64,000 nucleotides of DNA from contig CALEYL010000011.1 in NCBI GenBank assembly GCA_937926205.1, positions 62,001 to 126,000 on the forward strand, given 5' to 3'. The translations under genes and the position numbers were made by a program. Shown piece after piece: positions 34,315-42,395 of the stretch (within the stretch, counting starts at the first letter, position 1; every line of letters begins with the position of its first letter). This stretch comes from an uncultured Saprospiraceae bacterium. GTDB taxonomy: Bacteria > Bacteroidota > Bacteroidia > Chitinophagales > Saprospiraceae. The notes under the pieces are model-generated. The model was not told the origin of the DNA, made no database searches, and was given only the letters and a program-made list of their open reading frames with translations.

Positions 34315-34926
34315 ATGCTGTACCTGGCCCGAGATACTCAAGATTGCTGTGTTGAACGGAAGGAGGCAGGAGGATTCCGTCGCCTGCTTGCGGCTGGCCT
34401 GTTATTGATCCTCATGCTGCATCCGCAGGCGTGGAACAGCTGGGCTTTGTTGCTTAGAGCAAAAATCAAATCTGAGGTGCACCGCATGCAGATAAGCGGG
34501 CATCTGGAAAAAGACCTCCCTGTATTGATTAAAATTCCGCTTTCAAGCATGAAAGGGGAGGCGTCTGTTTCGCTGATTTGGACAGAAGCAGATGAATTTC
34601 GCTATCAGGGACAGATGTACGATGTTCTGCGTGAGGAAGTGCACGGTGATACACTCTGGTATTATTGTCACCACGACAAAGCGGAAACTGACCTGTTAGA
34701 CGGGATTTTTGAAGAAATTCAAGCAGATACTCCTGCCATGGCAAGCGCTCACTTCAAATGGACTCCGGGATTTTTGTTTGAACAATGGCAGGTTAGCGGC
34801 CATCCATTATTCCCATCTTTCACCTTGAAACATGGTGCGGAACTGAACATCAGTCGCCTGGATTTGGCAGGCAGAATGCTCGAGGCTCCTTTGCAGCCCC
34901 CGCCCCGGAGCATCTTTTCAGCTTAA
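34315..34926 (+). CDS. Hypothetical protein paired with a TonB-dependent receptor
   Basis: A 203-residue protein with one hydrophobic helix near the N-terminus (about 24-46, LLAAGLLLILML). A soluble part of about 130 residues follows, including DEFRYQGQMYDVLREEVHGDTLWYYCHHDKAETDLL. Proteins with this MYDV ... YYCxxDxxET pattern are often coded just before TonB receptors in Bacteroidota; I know no proven function. It may be anchored in the inner membrane with a periplasmic domain. ATG 34315 was kept; a later start at about 34411 would still keep part of the helix. It precedes the receptor gene by 128 bp. Confidence 0.7.
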   Translation: MLYLARDTQDCCVERKEAGGFRRLLAAGLLLILMLHPQAWNSWALLLRAKIKSEVHRMQISGHLEKDLPVLIKIPLSSMKGEASVSLIWTEADEFRYQGQMYDVLREEVHGDTLWYYCHHDKAETDLLDGIFEEIQADTPAMASAHFKWTPGFLFEQWQVSGHPLFPSFTLKHGAELNISRLDLAGRMLEAPLQPPPRSIFSA

Positions 34927-35054
34927 CTAAAAGTCTGGATCTGTGTGTGCTGTACCCAAAGCGGGGCTGACGAAGCACAGAAATTTGATCATTGGTGCGT
35001 TTGGCGCCGGGTTTCACAATCCTGTGCCTTTCCCGCTGTTTCAATCAGGTAAGA

Positions 35055-37466
35055 ATGAAAAGAATACTCCTGTTTTTTTTGTTGCTCAAGGGGTTAGCCC
35101 TTGTTGCGCAGCCTGTTGTGGTAAAAGACGAAATAACGTTGCAACCCATAGAGGCCGCCCTTATTTACAATACAGATTCAAAAGCAAGCGCATTAACAGA
35201 TGCTAAGGGCAGGGCATCTCTAAATGGTTTTGCTGCTGATGCGCAGATAATCGTGACCGCTTTGGGTTATGAAACCAGGCAATTATCCTTATCCGCAGTT
35301 CAAGCCGGAAACCATACCATTTTTCTTGTGCCGTCGCGGATAACGCTGGAACAGATTGTCGTTTCGGCCAACCGCTGGGAACAGGATTCCCGGGAAGTAC
35401 CCGTCCGCATTACAGCAGTGAGTGCCAAAGAAATTGCCCTGCAAAATCCGGAGACGACCGCAGATCTGATTGGGTTGTCGGGCGAGGCAAGCATTCAGAA
35501 AAGCCAGTTGGGCGGCGGAAGCCCCATAATCAGAGGATTTGCTGCCAACCGGGTGGTACTGGTGGTAGACGGCGTGCGTATGAATAATGCAATTTACCGC
35601 AGTGGTAACCTTCAAAATATCATTTCTATTGATCCGCAATCTGTTGAAAATGCAGAGATTGTATTTGGACCGGGCTCGGTGGTTTACGGTAGTGACGCCA
35701 TTGGCGGGGTTATGGATTTTCATACTTTAAACCCTGGGTTTGCCGCTGAAGGAACGCCAAAATTATTTAAAGGCAGCGCATTTATACGCTACGGTTCGGC
35801 GGGTGAAGAAAAGACCGGGCATCTGGATTTCAATATCGGAGGCCGGAAATGGGCTTTTTTGACCAGCGCTTCGTTTAGCGATTTTGGCGATCTGCGGATG
35901 GGCGCTCACGGCCCGGAAGATTACCTTCGTCCGGAATATGCCGCCTATCTCAATGGGAAAGATACCATTCTCCAAAATGGCAATCCTTTGGTACAGGTTC
36001 CTTCGGGGTATCAACAAATCAATCTGTTGCAAAAAATCCGCTGGAAACCGGCTGCTGCCTGGGAGTTGAATTACGGATTTCATTATTCGACCACTACAGA
36101 CGTGCCCCGTTATGACCGTCTCATCGAATACGCCGGAAGCGGGCTTCGCGCGGCGGAATGGTATTATGGGCCACAAGTTTGGTTGATGAACAACCTCAGC
36201 ATCCGGCACAGCGCTTCTACCGGGGCCTACGACAATGCCCGCTTGATTCTGGCCCACCAACGTTATGAAGAGAGCCGCCATGATCGTCGTTTTGGCAGGA
36301 ATGCCCTGCGGCACAGAAACGAAACAGTGGACGTGATTTCCGCAAATTTAGAGTTTGAAAAAGCGGTGGGGCAAAAACATACCTTTTTCTACGGTGCGGA
36401 AATGCTGTTGAACAAAGTCGGCTCGGTTGCGGAAGAAGAAAACATCAGTTCAGGCGCCATCGGCCCGCTCAGCACCCGTTATCCCGATGGTTCTGTCTGG
36501 AATGCCGGCGGCGTTTACCTGAGCTGGAAGTCAAAGTTGAGTGAAAAACTGAATCTCCTGGCCGGCGCCCGGTATAATGTGGTCGCATTTGAATCGGTGT
36601 TTGACACTACTTTTTTCCCTTTCCCGATTGTTGAAACCAAACGCACCATGGGTGCGCTGAATGGAAGCCTTGGATTTACTTATCTTCCAACGGACAACTG
36701 GCAATTTAGCGTGAATGGCGCTACCGGCTTTCGGGCGCCAAATATTGACGATGTGGGAAAGATTTTCGATTCTGAACCGGGAACCGTTATCATTGCCAAC
36801 CCGAATATCAATCCGGAATATGCCTACAGTGCTGAAGCGAGTGTGCAACGACGCTTTGGAGAAAAACTTCGTGTTGAACTGACTGCTTTTTACACGTTAC
36901 TTGACGACGCCTTGGTGCGGCGCACCTACCGGCTTAATGGCCAGGATAGCATTTTTTATGATGGCGAATTAAGTCAGGTTTTTGCCATTCAGAATGCAGC
37001 CCGGGCATGGGTCTGGGGGATACAAACTGGTTTGGATGCTTCACTGGGCAGCGGGTTTATGTTGACTTCCAGGTTTAGCTACCAGCAGGGAAAGGAGCAG
37101 GACGACGATAATACAAACTACGTTCCGCTCCGGCATGCAGCGCCCTGGTTTGGGATCACACGGCTCCGCTACCAGCGCGCGCGTTTTCAGGCAGAAGTAA
37201 ATGCGGAATACAGCGGCGCGCTTCGCTTTGAGGAATTGGCGCCCTCTGAGCAGGCCAAGCCTTATTTGTATGCTAAAGATGAACAGGGCAGACCTTATGC
37301 GCCTTCCTGGTATACGCTGAATCTGAAATTCAGCTATCAGGTGCTGGATTGGTTGCAACTGAGTGGCGGACTTGAAAACATCAGTGATCGCCGGTACAGG
37401 ACTTATTCTTCCGGAATCACGGCGCCTGGCAGGAATGCCATTGTTGCTCTGAGGGCAAGGTGGTAG
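35055..37466 (+). CDS. TonB-dependent outer-membrane receptor with carboxypeptidase-like domain
   Basis: An 803-residue receptor for uptake of a metal complex or other large ligand. The start at 35055 gives a clear signal peptide (MKRILLFFLLLKGLALVAQ). A carboxypeptidase-regulatory-like beta-sandwich (about 20-95) precedes the plug domain (about 100-230, with IVVSANRWEQ, the TonB box region, and PIIRGFAANRVVLVVDGVRMNNAIYR). The 22-stranded barrel follows and ends in a terminal strand NAIVALRARW with a final aromatic. The style of the plug is that of copper/iron-siderophore or heme receptors. It shares a likely operon with the small upstream gene. Substrate unproven. Confidence 0.93.
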   Translation: MKRILLFFLLLKGLALVAQPVVVKDEITLQPIEAALIYNTDSKASALTDAKGRASLNGFAADAQIIVTALGYETRQLSLSAVQAGNHTIFLVPSRITLEQIVVSANRWEQDSREVPVRITAVSAKEIALQNPETTADLIGLSGEASIQKSQLGGGSPIIRGFAANRVVLVVDGVRMNNAIYRSGNLQNIISIDPQSVENAEIVFGPGSVVYGSDAIGGVMDFHTLNPGFAAEGTPKLFKGSAFIRYGSAGEEKTGHLDFNIGGRKWAFLTSASFSDFGDLRMGAHGPEDYLRPEYAAYLNGKDTILQNGNPLVQVPSGYQQINLLQKIRWKPAAAWELNYGFHYSTTTDVPRYDRLIEYAGSGLRAAEWYYGPQVWLMNNLSIRHSASTGAYDNARLILAHQRYEESRHDRRFGRNALRHRNETVDVISANLEFEKAVGQKHTFFYGAEMLLNKVGSVAEEENISSGAIGPLSTRYPDGSVWNAGGVYLSWKSKLSEKLNLLAGARYNVVAFESVFDTTFFPFPIVETKRTMGALNGSLGFTYLPTDNWQFSVNGATGFRAPNIDDVGKIFDSEPGTVIIANPNINPEYAYSAEASVQRRFGEKLRVELTAFYTLLDDALVRRTYRLNGQDSIFYDGELSQVFAIQNAARAWVWGIQTGLDASLGSGFMLTSRFSYQQGKEQDDDNTNYVPLRHAAPWFGITRLRYQRARFQAEVNAEYSGALRFEELAPSEQAKPYLYAKDEQGRPYAPSWYTLNLKFSYQVLDWLQLSGGLENISDRRYRTYSSGITAPGRNAIVALRARW

Positions 37467-37479
37467 GTTTATGAAACAT

Positions 37480-37599
37480 GAGGCTGTCTCAAAAGGGGCA
37501 AAATGCAAATTTGCAGCACCTGTCTTCGCTCAGCGGGAAGGCAAGTTTGCAATAGATAACGAAATTGCCTGTTCCCCGTTTGCATTTTGAGACAGCCTC
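37480..37599. repeat. Inverted repeat with GAGGCTGTCTCAAAA ends
   Basis: GAGGCTGTCTCAAAA (37480-37494) and its exact complement (37585-37599) bound 90 bases of GGCAAA-type repeat DNA that include a half CCCGCT/AGCGGG palindrome (CGCTCAGCGGGA, about 37527-37538). The whole can fold into one stem and lies between two convergent genes, so it could end transcription from both sides. Related ends occur at 4463-4476. Confidence 0.75.
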
Positions 37600-37610
37600 G
37601 TGTTTAGCGT

Positions 37611-38219
37611 TTACTTTATAAACTGAAAAACCTCTGTAAATTTTTTGCCGTCGCTATTGACAAATTCTTCATATTCTTCCCGATTCAGGAAATTTTCCGG
37701 GTTTTTTTCAAGTTGGATGGTATCACGGGTTTCATTCAATCTGCCAATCGGGCCGCCGATTTGAACTCCTCTTGTTTTGTCAAATATCCGGTAGGCTACA
37801 ATCCGGCCGGGGAAAACAATGATGGTATCCGCGCCGTATTCTGTCGGTCTTAAAAAGGTCTGCATGGGATATTTTGCCTCTTCTAGTTCCCGGGCTTTGG
37901 TTTCCCGCATATACCGCTGGTTGTCGACTTGCGATTTGATCATAAATACGACAGCGACAATTACCGGGATCAGAAATACCAACCCGATGCGGAACGCGCG
38001 CACATAGTTGCCAGCTCCGAAAGCGATAAAGGCCATGATAAGTGCAGCAACCAGCCCCAGAATGGGTAGCCAAATCAGCAATCGTACACCCCAGGCTCTT
38101 GAATCCTTATCAGAACCCGGCGCATCGAAAGACATGGCAAAAAGGAAAAAAAATAATATGCTCAGGGCGGCAGTGATCAGGCAACCCATGATGAGCAGAA
38201 GAAGGGCTGTAATTTTCAT
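37611..38219 (-). CDS. Hypothetical membrane protein
   Basis: A 202-residue protein with three hydrophobic segments in the N-terminal half (about 5-28, 46-66 and 76-94) and a soluble C-terminal part (about 100-202). The soluble part contains TEYGADTIIVFPGRIVAYRIFDKTRG. The C-terminus (NREEYEEFVNSDGKKFTEVFQFIK) is charged. I do not recognise the family. It is convergent with the TonB receptor gene across the inverted repeat at 37480-37599, and 153 bp downstream of the ankyrin gene. Confidence 0.75.
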   Translation of the reverse strand: MKITALLLLIMGCLITAALSILFFFLFAMSFDAPGSDKDSRAWGVRLLIWLPILGLVAALIMAFIAFGAGNYVRAFRIGLVFLIPVIVAVVFMIKSQVDNQRYMRETKARELEEAKYPMQTFLRPTEYGADTIIVFPGRIVAYRIFDKTRGVQIGGPIGRLNETRDTIQLEKNPENFLNREEYEEFVNSDGKKFTEVFQFIK

Positions 38220-38372
38220 ATACTCGCTTCAATAATGTCCGTTCAATTATTTTCAGGCTCACCTGTTTTGGCAGATAGGCGGGGGTAAAACAAAGCTTTC
38301 AACGAGTCAAATAACGCAAATTTATTTGTAAGAATGGCTGATTTTTGATTGAGTATATCGAAGCTACCAGAA

Positions 38373-38819
38373 TCAGGAAACAGACCTTAAATAGGCCGCC
38401 ATTTCCACATGTCCCTGTTCCTGTGCATAAGACAATGCCGTGTCGCCATTGCCATCGGTGTAGTGAACCCTTGCGCCATGTTCTAGGAGCAGCTTTGCCA
38501 TGTCTAGCTGGTTGCGGTAGGCAGCGTGCATAAGGGGAGATGCCGCTTTTTTTCCGGCATTGTGCACGGTGCTCCCTGCTTGTATCAATAGTTTTGCGGC
38601 TTGCAGGTCATTGGTGCCCGCAATCCAAAACAGCGCATGTTTGCCGCTTTCAACGTAGTTGATGCCGAAATTTCGGGCAAAAAATCCCAGCAATTCAACA
38701 TCACCCTGGATAGCCGTCTCTATGATCATGTCGAGGGTGGTGCCCTTATCGTCCATTTCCCCTTTGTGGTGCCGGCGTCGGGCCTCGAGGGGTGTGTCGG
38801 GGATTTTATTTTTATTCAT
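38373..38819 (-). CDS. Ankyrin-repeat protein
   Basis: A 148-residue soluble protein with three to four ankyrin repeats (about 30-145); the clearest are ASPLMHAAYRNQLDMAKLLLEHGARVHYTDGNGDTALSYAQEQGH. Ankyrin folds bind other proteins. There is no signal peptide or other domain. It is the last gene of the leftward treA-pabB-pabC cluster (20-bp gap after pabC). The partner is unknown. Confidence 0.88.
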   Translation of the reverse strand: MNKNKIPDTPLEARRRHHKGEMDDKGTTLDMIIETAIQGDVELLGFFARNFGINYVESGKHALFWIAGTNDLQAAKLLIQAGSTVHNAGKKAASPLMHAAYRNQLDMAKLLLEHGARVHYTDGNGDTALSYAQEQGHVEMAAYLRSVS

Positions 38820-38839
38820 GAATGTATTTTTTTTGGAAT

Positions 38840-39442
38840 TCAGTATTCAATCCCAACTTCCATATCCACCACGCAATCTCCCAATTCCAGCATGGCATTA
38901 ATCAGGGCAATTTTTGAAAACGCTTTCAAATCTTCCACCCGAATGGATGCGGTGTGAAGCAGCCCATCCCGAAGCAATCGTTCCCGCTGTACCCCGCGCA
39001 ATAAAGGCGTTTCAGGCGTGTGCCAGCTTGATCCGTCGTAAAAAGCCAGGTTGCTGTAACTGCTGTCGCTGAGCAACCCGTTTTTGACGATGAGGACGTC
39101 GTCGCAATCGCCTTTTTGAGCAAAGAGGTGGTTGAGGGCGCTTCGGTCTTCGAACTTCCAGGCATAGTCAATCGCATCATCCACAACGAGCTTCAGTCGT
39201 CGAACCGGGCGGGGGATATAGTGATGGAATTCCGCATGCAGCACGTTTTTGGCGTAAATAACGCGGCATTTATACAGGCCTGAGCAGCAATCTTCCGGTA
39301 CCTGAAGCCAGGCATCAAGGGGTGGAGCAGGGCGCGCTCCGGGAAAAAAGTGCGCTTGCGTCCGCTGCATCCGCGCTTCATGTAAAGGCAGGTTGCAGGG
39401 CAGGCCATGTTGTATTCTGATCGTTTCGATGAAGCGGGACAT
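38840..39442 (-). CDS. pabC: Aminotransferase class IV, probable 4-amino-4-deoxychorismate lyase
   Basis: A 200-residue PLP-dependent fold-type IV protein. In this operon it should convert aminodeoxychorismate to 4-aminobenzoate and pyruvate for folate synthesis. The start at 39442 (MSRFIETIRIQHGLPCNLPLHEARMQRT) fits the family. The PLP Lys lies in the central KLVVDDAIDYAWKFEDR region; the later block LIVKNGLLSDSSYSNLAFYDGSSWHTPETPLLRGVQRERLL is the class IV signature. It overlaps the 3' end of pabB by 65 bp, so translation is coupled. At about 200 residues it is shorter than E. coli PabC (269), as is usual for this Bacteroidota form. Confidence 0.88.
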   Translation of the reverse strand: MSRFIETIRIQHGLPCNLPLHEARMQRTQAHFFPGARPAPPLDAWLQVPEDCCSGLYKCRVIYAKNVLHAEFHHYIPRPVRRLKLVVDDAIDYAWKFEDRSALNHLFAQKGDCDDVLIVKNGLLSDSSYSNLAFYDGSSWHTPETPLLRGVQRERLLRDGLLHTASIRVEDLKAFSKIALINAMLELGDCVVDMEVGIEY

Positions 39443-40421
39443 AGACTTTGTCAATGAGTTCCTGGTATTCTTTTTGCGGGTCACTGTAAACCGTAATGCC
39501 ACCGCCGCTTTTGTAAAGCAAGCCTACCGGCGTTTTTTCGATGAAGCGAATCATCACGGCACTGTCCACATTTTTTCCATCAAAACAGCCGCAAACGCCC
39601 GTGTAGAAGCCCCGTTGGTAGCCTTCTGCCGAGGCAATGATCTCGAGGGTTTTTTGTTTTGGGGCGCCGCTGATGGAACCAGCCGGGAGCAATGCGGCAA
39701 AAACATCGCCGAGGCGACTTTGATAATCTTCGGGCAGTTGGCCTGTTATGCGGGACGACACCTGCAGGAGGTCTTTCCCGGAAGTAGCAATGCGCTCCAG
39801 ATAACGGTAGCGTTCTACCGACACTTTTGTGGCGACCCGGCTCAAATCGTTTCTGATGAGGTCAACGATCGTAGCGTGCTCTGCTTTTTCTTTTTCGTCT
39901 TCCAGAATGCGCTGAGCCGCGTTAGGCAGGTTGGCGTCAATGGTACCTTTCATGGGGCAGGAAGCAATCCTGCCATCTTCGATCTGGACAAATGTTTCCG
40001 GTGAAAAAACGACAAAATCATCGCCAAAGCGCAACTTGTAGCGCGCCCGGCTGTATGTGAAAATTTCATCCAGCGTCAAATTGCTCACAATCGGTGTCGG
40101 GAAAGTGAGGTTGGTTAAAAATGAATTGCCGTTGCGCTGCTGAGCAAGTACCGTGCTAAAAGCTTCCAGGTAACGCTCGTAAGAAATCGGGTATTTTTCA
40201 AACCAAACCTCTTTATTCAAAGGCAGTGCCGTGTTTGCGGGGACATTACCGGTACCGTTAAAGTTGAAGGCAATTTGACCGGCATCCAGCGTTTCCAGAG
40301 GTTCTACAATCCATTGTTTTGCCTCAAAATCAATCAAAAACAAAAAAGGCGCACCGGATGCACCGAGCTGGTTCATTCGGAGTTGCCCTTCTTTCATTTT
40401 GAATGGTCGATATTGGTGCAT
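39378..40421 (-). CDS. pabB: Aminodeoxychorismate synthase component I
   Basis: A 347-residue chorismate-binding enzyme that aminates chorismate in 4-aminobenzoate synthesis. Signatures are CPMKGTID, with the Lys found in PabB enzymes, then IVDLIRNDLSRV and PAGSISGAPKQKT. It lacks the long N-terminal domain of E. coli PabB, typical of this family in Bacteroidota. ATG 40421 was chosen over a GTG at 40442 that overlaps the treA stop; 40397 is an alternative. It overlaps pabC by 65 bp and follows treA by 20 bp. No glutamine amidotransferase (pabA) is adjacent. Confidence 0.9.
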   Translation of the reverse strand: MHQYRPFKMKEGQLRMNQLGASGAPFLFLIDFEAKQWIVEPLETLDAGQIAFNFNGTGNVPANTALPLNKEVWFEKYPISYERYLEAFSTVLAQQRNGNSFLTNLTFPTPIVSNLTLDEIFTYSRARYKLRFGDDFVVFSPETFVQIEDGRIASCPMKGTIDANLPNAAQRILEDEKEKAEHATIVDLIRNDLSRVATKVSVERYRYLERIATSGKDLLQVSSRITGQLPEDYQSRLGDVFAALLPAGSISGAPKQKTLEIIASAEGYQRGFYTGVCGCFDGKNVDSAVMIRFIEKTPVGLLYKSGGGITVYSDPQKEYQELIDKVYVPLHRNDQNTTWPALQPAFT

Positions 40422-40441
40422 ATTGTTAATAAATGGGGTCA

Positions 40442-42049
40442 CTAATCCTTGAAATTGTTCTCCGACAACAGCTTTAGCAGCACGCCATTTGTCCAGCCGA
40501 AACCGTCTTGCAGGGGGTATTCACCGCCGCCGGCTTCGAGATTTATGTTGAGTACATTGTATTTTTCCACCATTTTGCCGGTGTGTTTGTACACTTTTAC
40601 ATTCAGGTGCGTCCAGCGTTGGCGGATGTTTTGGGCCAGGTCATTATGGCCGTATTTCCGCAAACCCTGGATGGAAATCCACTGCAAAGGCGCCCAGCCA
40701 TTCGGAGCGTCCCATTGCTGGCCTGTTTCATTGGCAGTTGTGACGACGCCGCCTGGTTTTAGTAACTCGCGCTCCAGCACAGTTGCTGAAGAATTGGCCT
40801 GATCCGGTGTGGCAATTCCAAAAAACAAAGGGTACATGCCGGCCGCTGAAACAACGCCGGTGCATTCTTTTTTCAGAAAATCGTAGTCTGAAAAATAGCC
40901 TTTTTTAGCATCCCAACAAAAACGGAGCAGGGCTTCGCTGCGCTTTTGGGCCAGGTTGAAGTAGCGTTTTGACTGCTCTGTATCGCCTTTTTGGGAATAG
41001 GCTTTCGACAGGGTCATCTCCAGATTGTAGAGCAGGGAATTCAGATCTGGAGGGATGAGTTCAGTGGTATGGATACTGGTCAGCGATTTGCCGTCGGCAA
41101 GCCAGCGGCTGCTGAAATCCCAGCCCGATTCGCAGGCTGCGCGGATGTTGCGGTAGACTTCTTCAGCCGGGCGACCGCTTTTGGCGGCGGTTTCCACGTC
41201 TTCGCGGTAACTTTCGGCACGCGGGGTGGCGCGATCATCCCAATAGCGGTTGAGTATGGCGCCGTCGGTGAGGCGTACCACGCGGCGATGTGCCGGATTC
41301 GATGTCGTCAGATCATTGCTGCCTTCCATCCAGAAATTGTATTCTTTCTCCAGTTGAGGCAGGTATTGCGTCAACGCTTCGTTGCCTTTGGCCTCTGCCA
41401 GCAAACCGGTCATCAGCGCAAAAAACGGTGGCTGTGAACGGCTGTTGTAGTACGTGCGGTTGCCGTTGGGGATGAATCCAAGTTCGTCGATGAGGTAGGC
41501 GAAATTGTCCAGCATGCTTTCCATCATCTCCACCTTGCCGGCTGCCTGAAGGCCCAGCATGGTAAAATAGCTGTCCCAGTAATAAACCTCGCCAAAACGG
41601 CCACCCGGCACCACATAAGGCTTGGGGAGGGGTATCAGCGTCCCGGTGGAAGTACTGTCAGCATGACGCGTCAGCACATCCCACAATGCATTGATGTGTT
41701 CTGCTGCCGTGCGCGTGGTATCGCTCTTGAAGCCGCTTGCGAATTGATGCGGCGTATCAAAGTACTGGAGTACAAAGGCGCGCAGGTGAAATTCGGGATG
41801 GTTTTTATTGGCTTCGTAAGCTTCGAGAATTTCTTTTACAGGCACTTTGGGGGTGCAATCGGCAAAGGTTTTTCCGTCCGGGAAAACGCCGCCGGTTTGT
41901 ACGGCAACAAACAAATCACCATACACCTCTTCCGGCGAAGGATATTTGGAAGTCGGCGCTTCCGAAGGCGCAGGCTCATTTTTGCAGGATACGACACAGA
42001 GCATTAAAAGGGCACTCAAAGAAAGGAGTACAGGGAATAATCGGGACAT
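40442..42049 (-). CDS. treA: Trehalase, glycoside hydrolase family 37, lipoprotein
   Basis: A 535-residue alpha,alpha-trehalase that splits trehalose into two glucose. Both trehalase signatures are present: PGGRFGEVYYWDSY (about 143-156) and QWDAPNGWAP (about 440-449). The start at 42049 gives a lipoprotein signal peptide with lipobox CVVSC (Cys22), so it is membrane-anchored on the periplasmic side. The longer start at 42076 adds nine residues with no role. It heads a leftward cluster with pabB, pabC and the ankyrin gene, although the pathways are unrelated. Confidence 0.95.
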   Translation of the reverse strand: MSRLFPVLLSLSALLMLCVVSCKNEPAPSEAPTSKYPSPEEVYGDLFVAVQTGGVFPDGKTFADCTPKVPVKEILEAYEANKNHPEFHLRAFVLQYFDTPHQFASGFKSDTTRTAAEHINALWDVLTRHADSTSTGTLIPLPKPYVVPGGRFGEVYYWDSYFTMLGLQAAGKVEMMESMLDNFAYLIDELGFIPNGNRTYYNSRSQPPFFALMTGLLAEAKGNEALTQYLPQLEKEYNFWMEGSNDLTTSNPAHRRVVRLTDGAILNRYWDDRATPRAESYREDVETAAKSGRPAEEVYRNIRAACESGWDFSSRWLADGKSLTSIHTTELIPPDLNSLLYNLEMTLSKAYSQKGDTEQSKRYFNLAQKRSEALLRFCWDAKKGYFSDYDFLKKECTGVVSAAGMYPLFFGIATPDQANSSATVLERELLKPGGVVTTANETGQQWDAPNGWAPLQWISIQGLRKYGHNDLAQNIRQRWTHLNVKVYKHTGKMVEKYNVLNINLEAGGGEYPLQDGFGWTNGVLLKLLSENNFKD

Positions 42050-42395
42050 GCGTGGTGGTGTTTGATTGAGGAACAAAGCTAAGAAGAATATTAACTAGGA
42101 AATACGTTTAGAGGACAAACTTAGCCATGGGCTTCATTCGTTCCGCAACCTTCCACAAACGCAGTGGGGATGGCATTTCCAGGGTCATTTAGTTCCTGCT
42201 CACTGGTGATGCGCCGGGTAGCGCATACTGATGCCTGGTTTGGAGATAAAATTTCACCCAATACAACCACCGGGCAAACACGCGGCTCTTTTTTTTAACT
42301 GCGCTTGCAGTGCTTAGTTTGTTTTCAAAAATCTGACCATCAATCTTTTAATCTTAAAGTTGCTGCCCTGACGCGGCCTGAAATGCCATTGTACC
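42050..42395. other. Divergent intergenic region between treA and bamA
   Basis: No gene, tRNA or strong repeat is visible here. A perfect -7 box for treA (TAGCTTTG on the minus strand) lies at 42074-42081, 25 bp before the treA start, without a clear -33 box. Toward bamA I see no convincing promoter; TAAAGTTG near 42355 is one base off the consensus. Confidence 0.4.
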
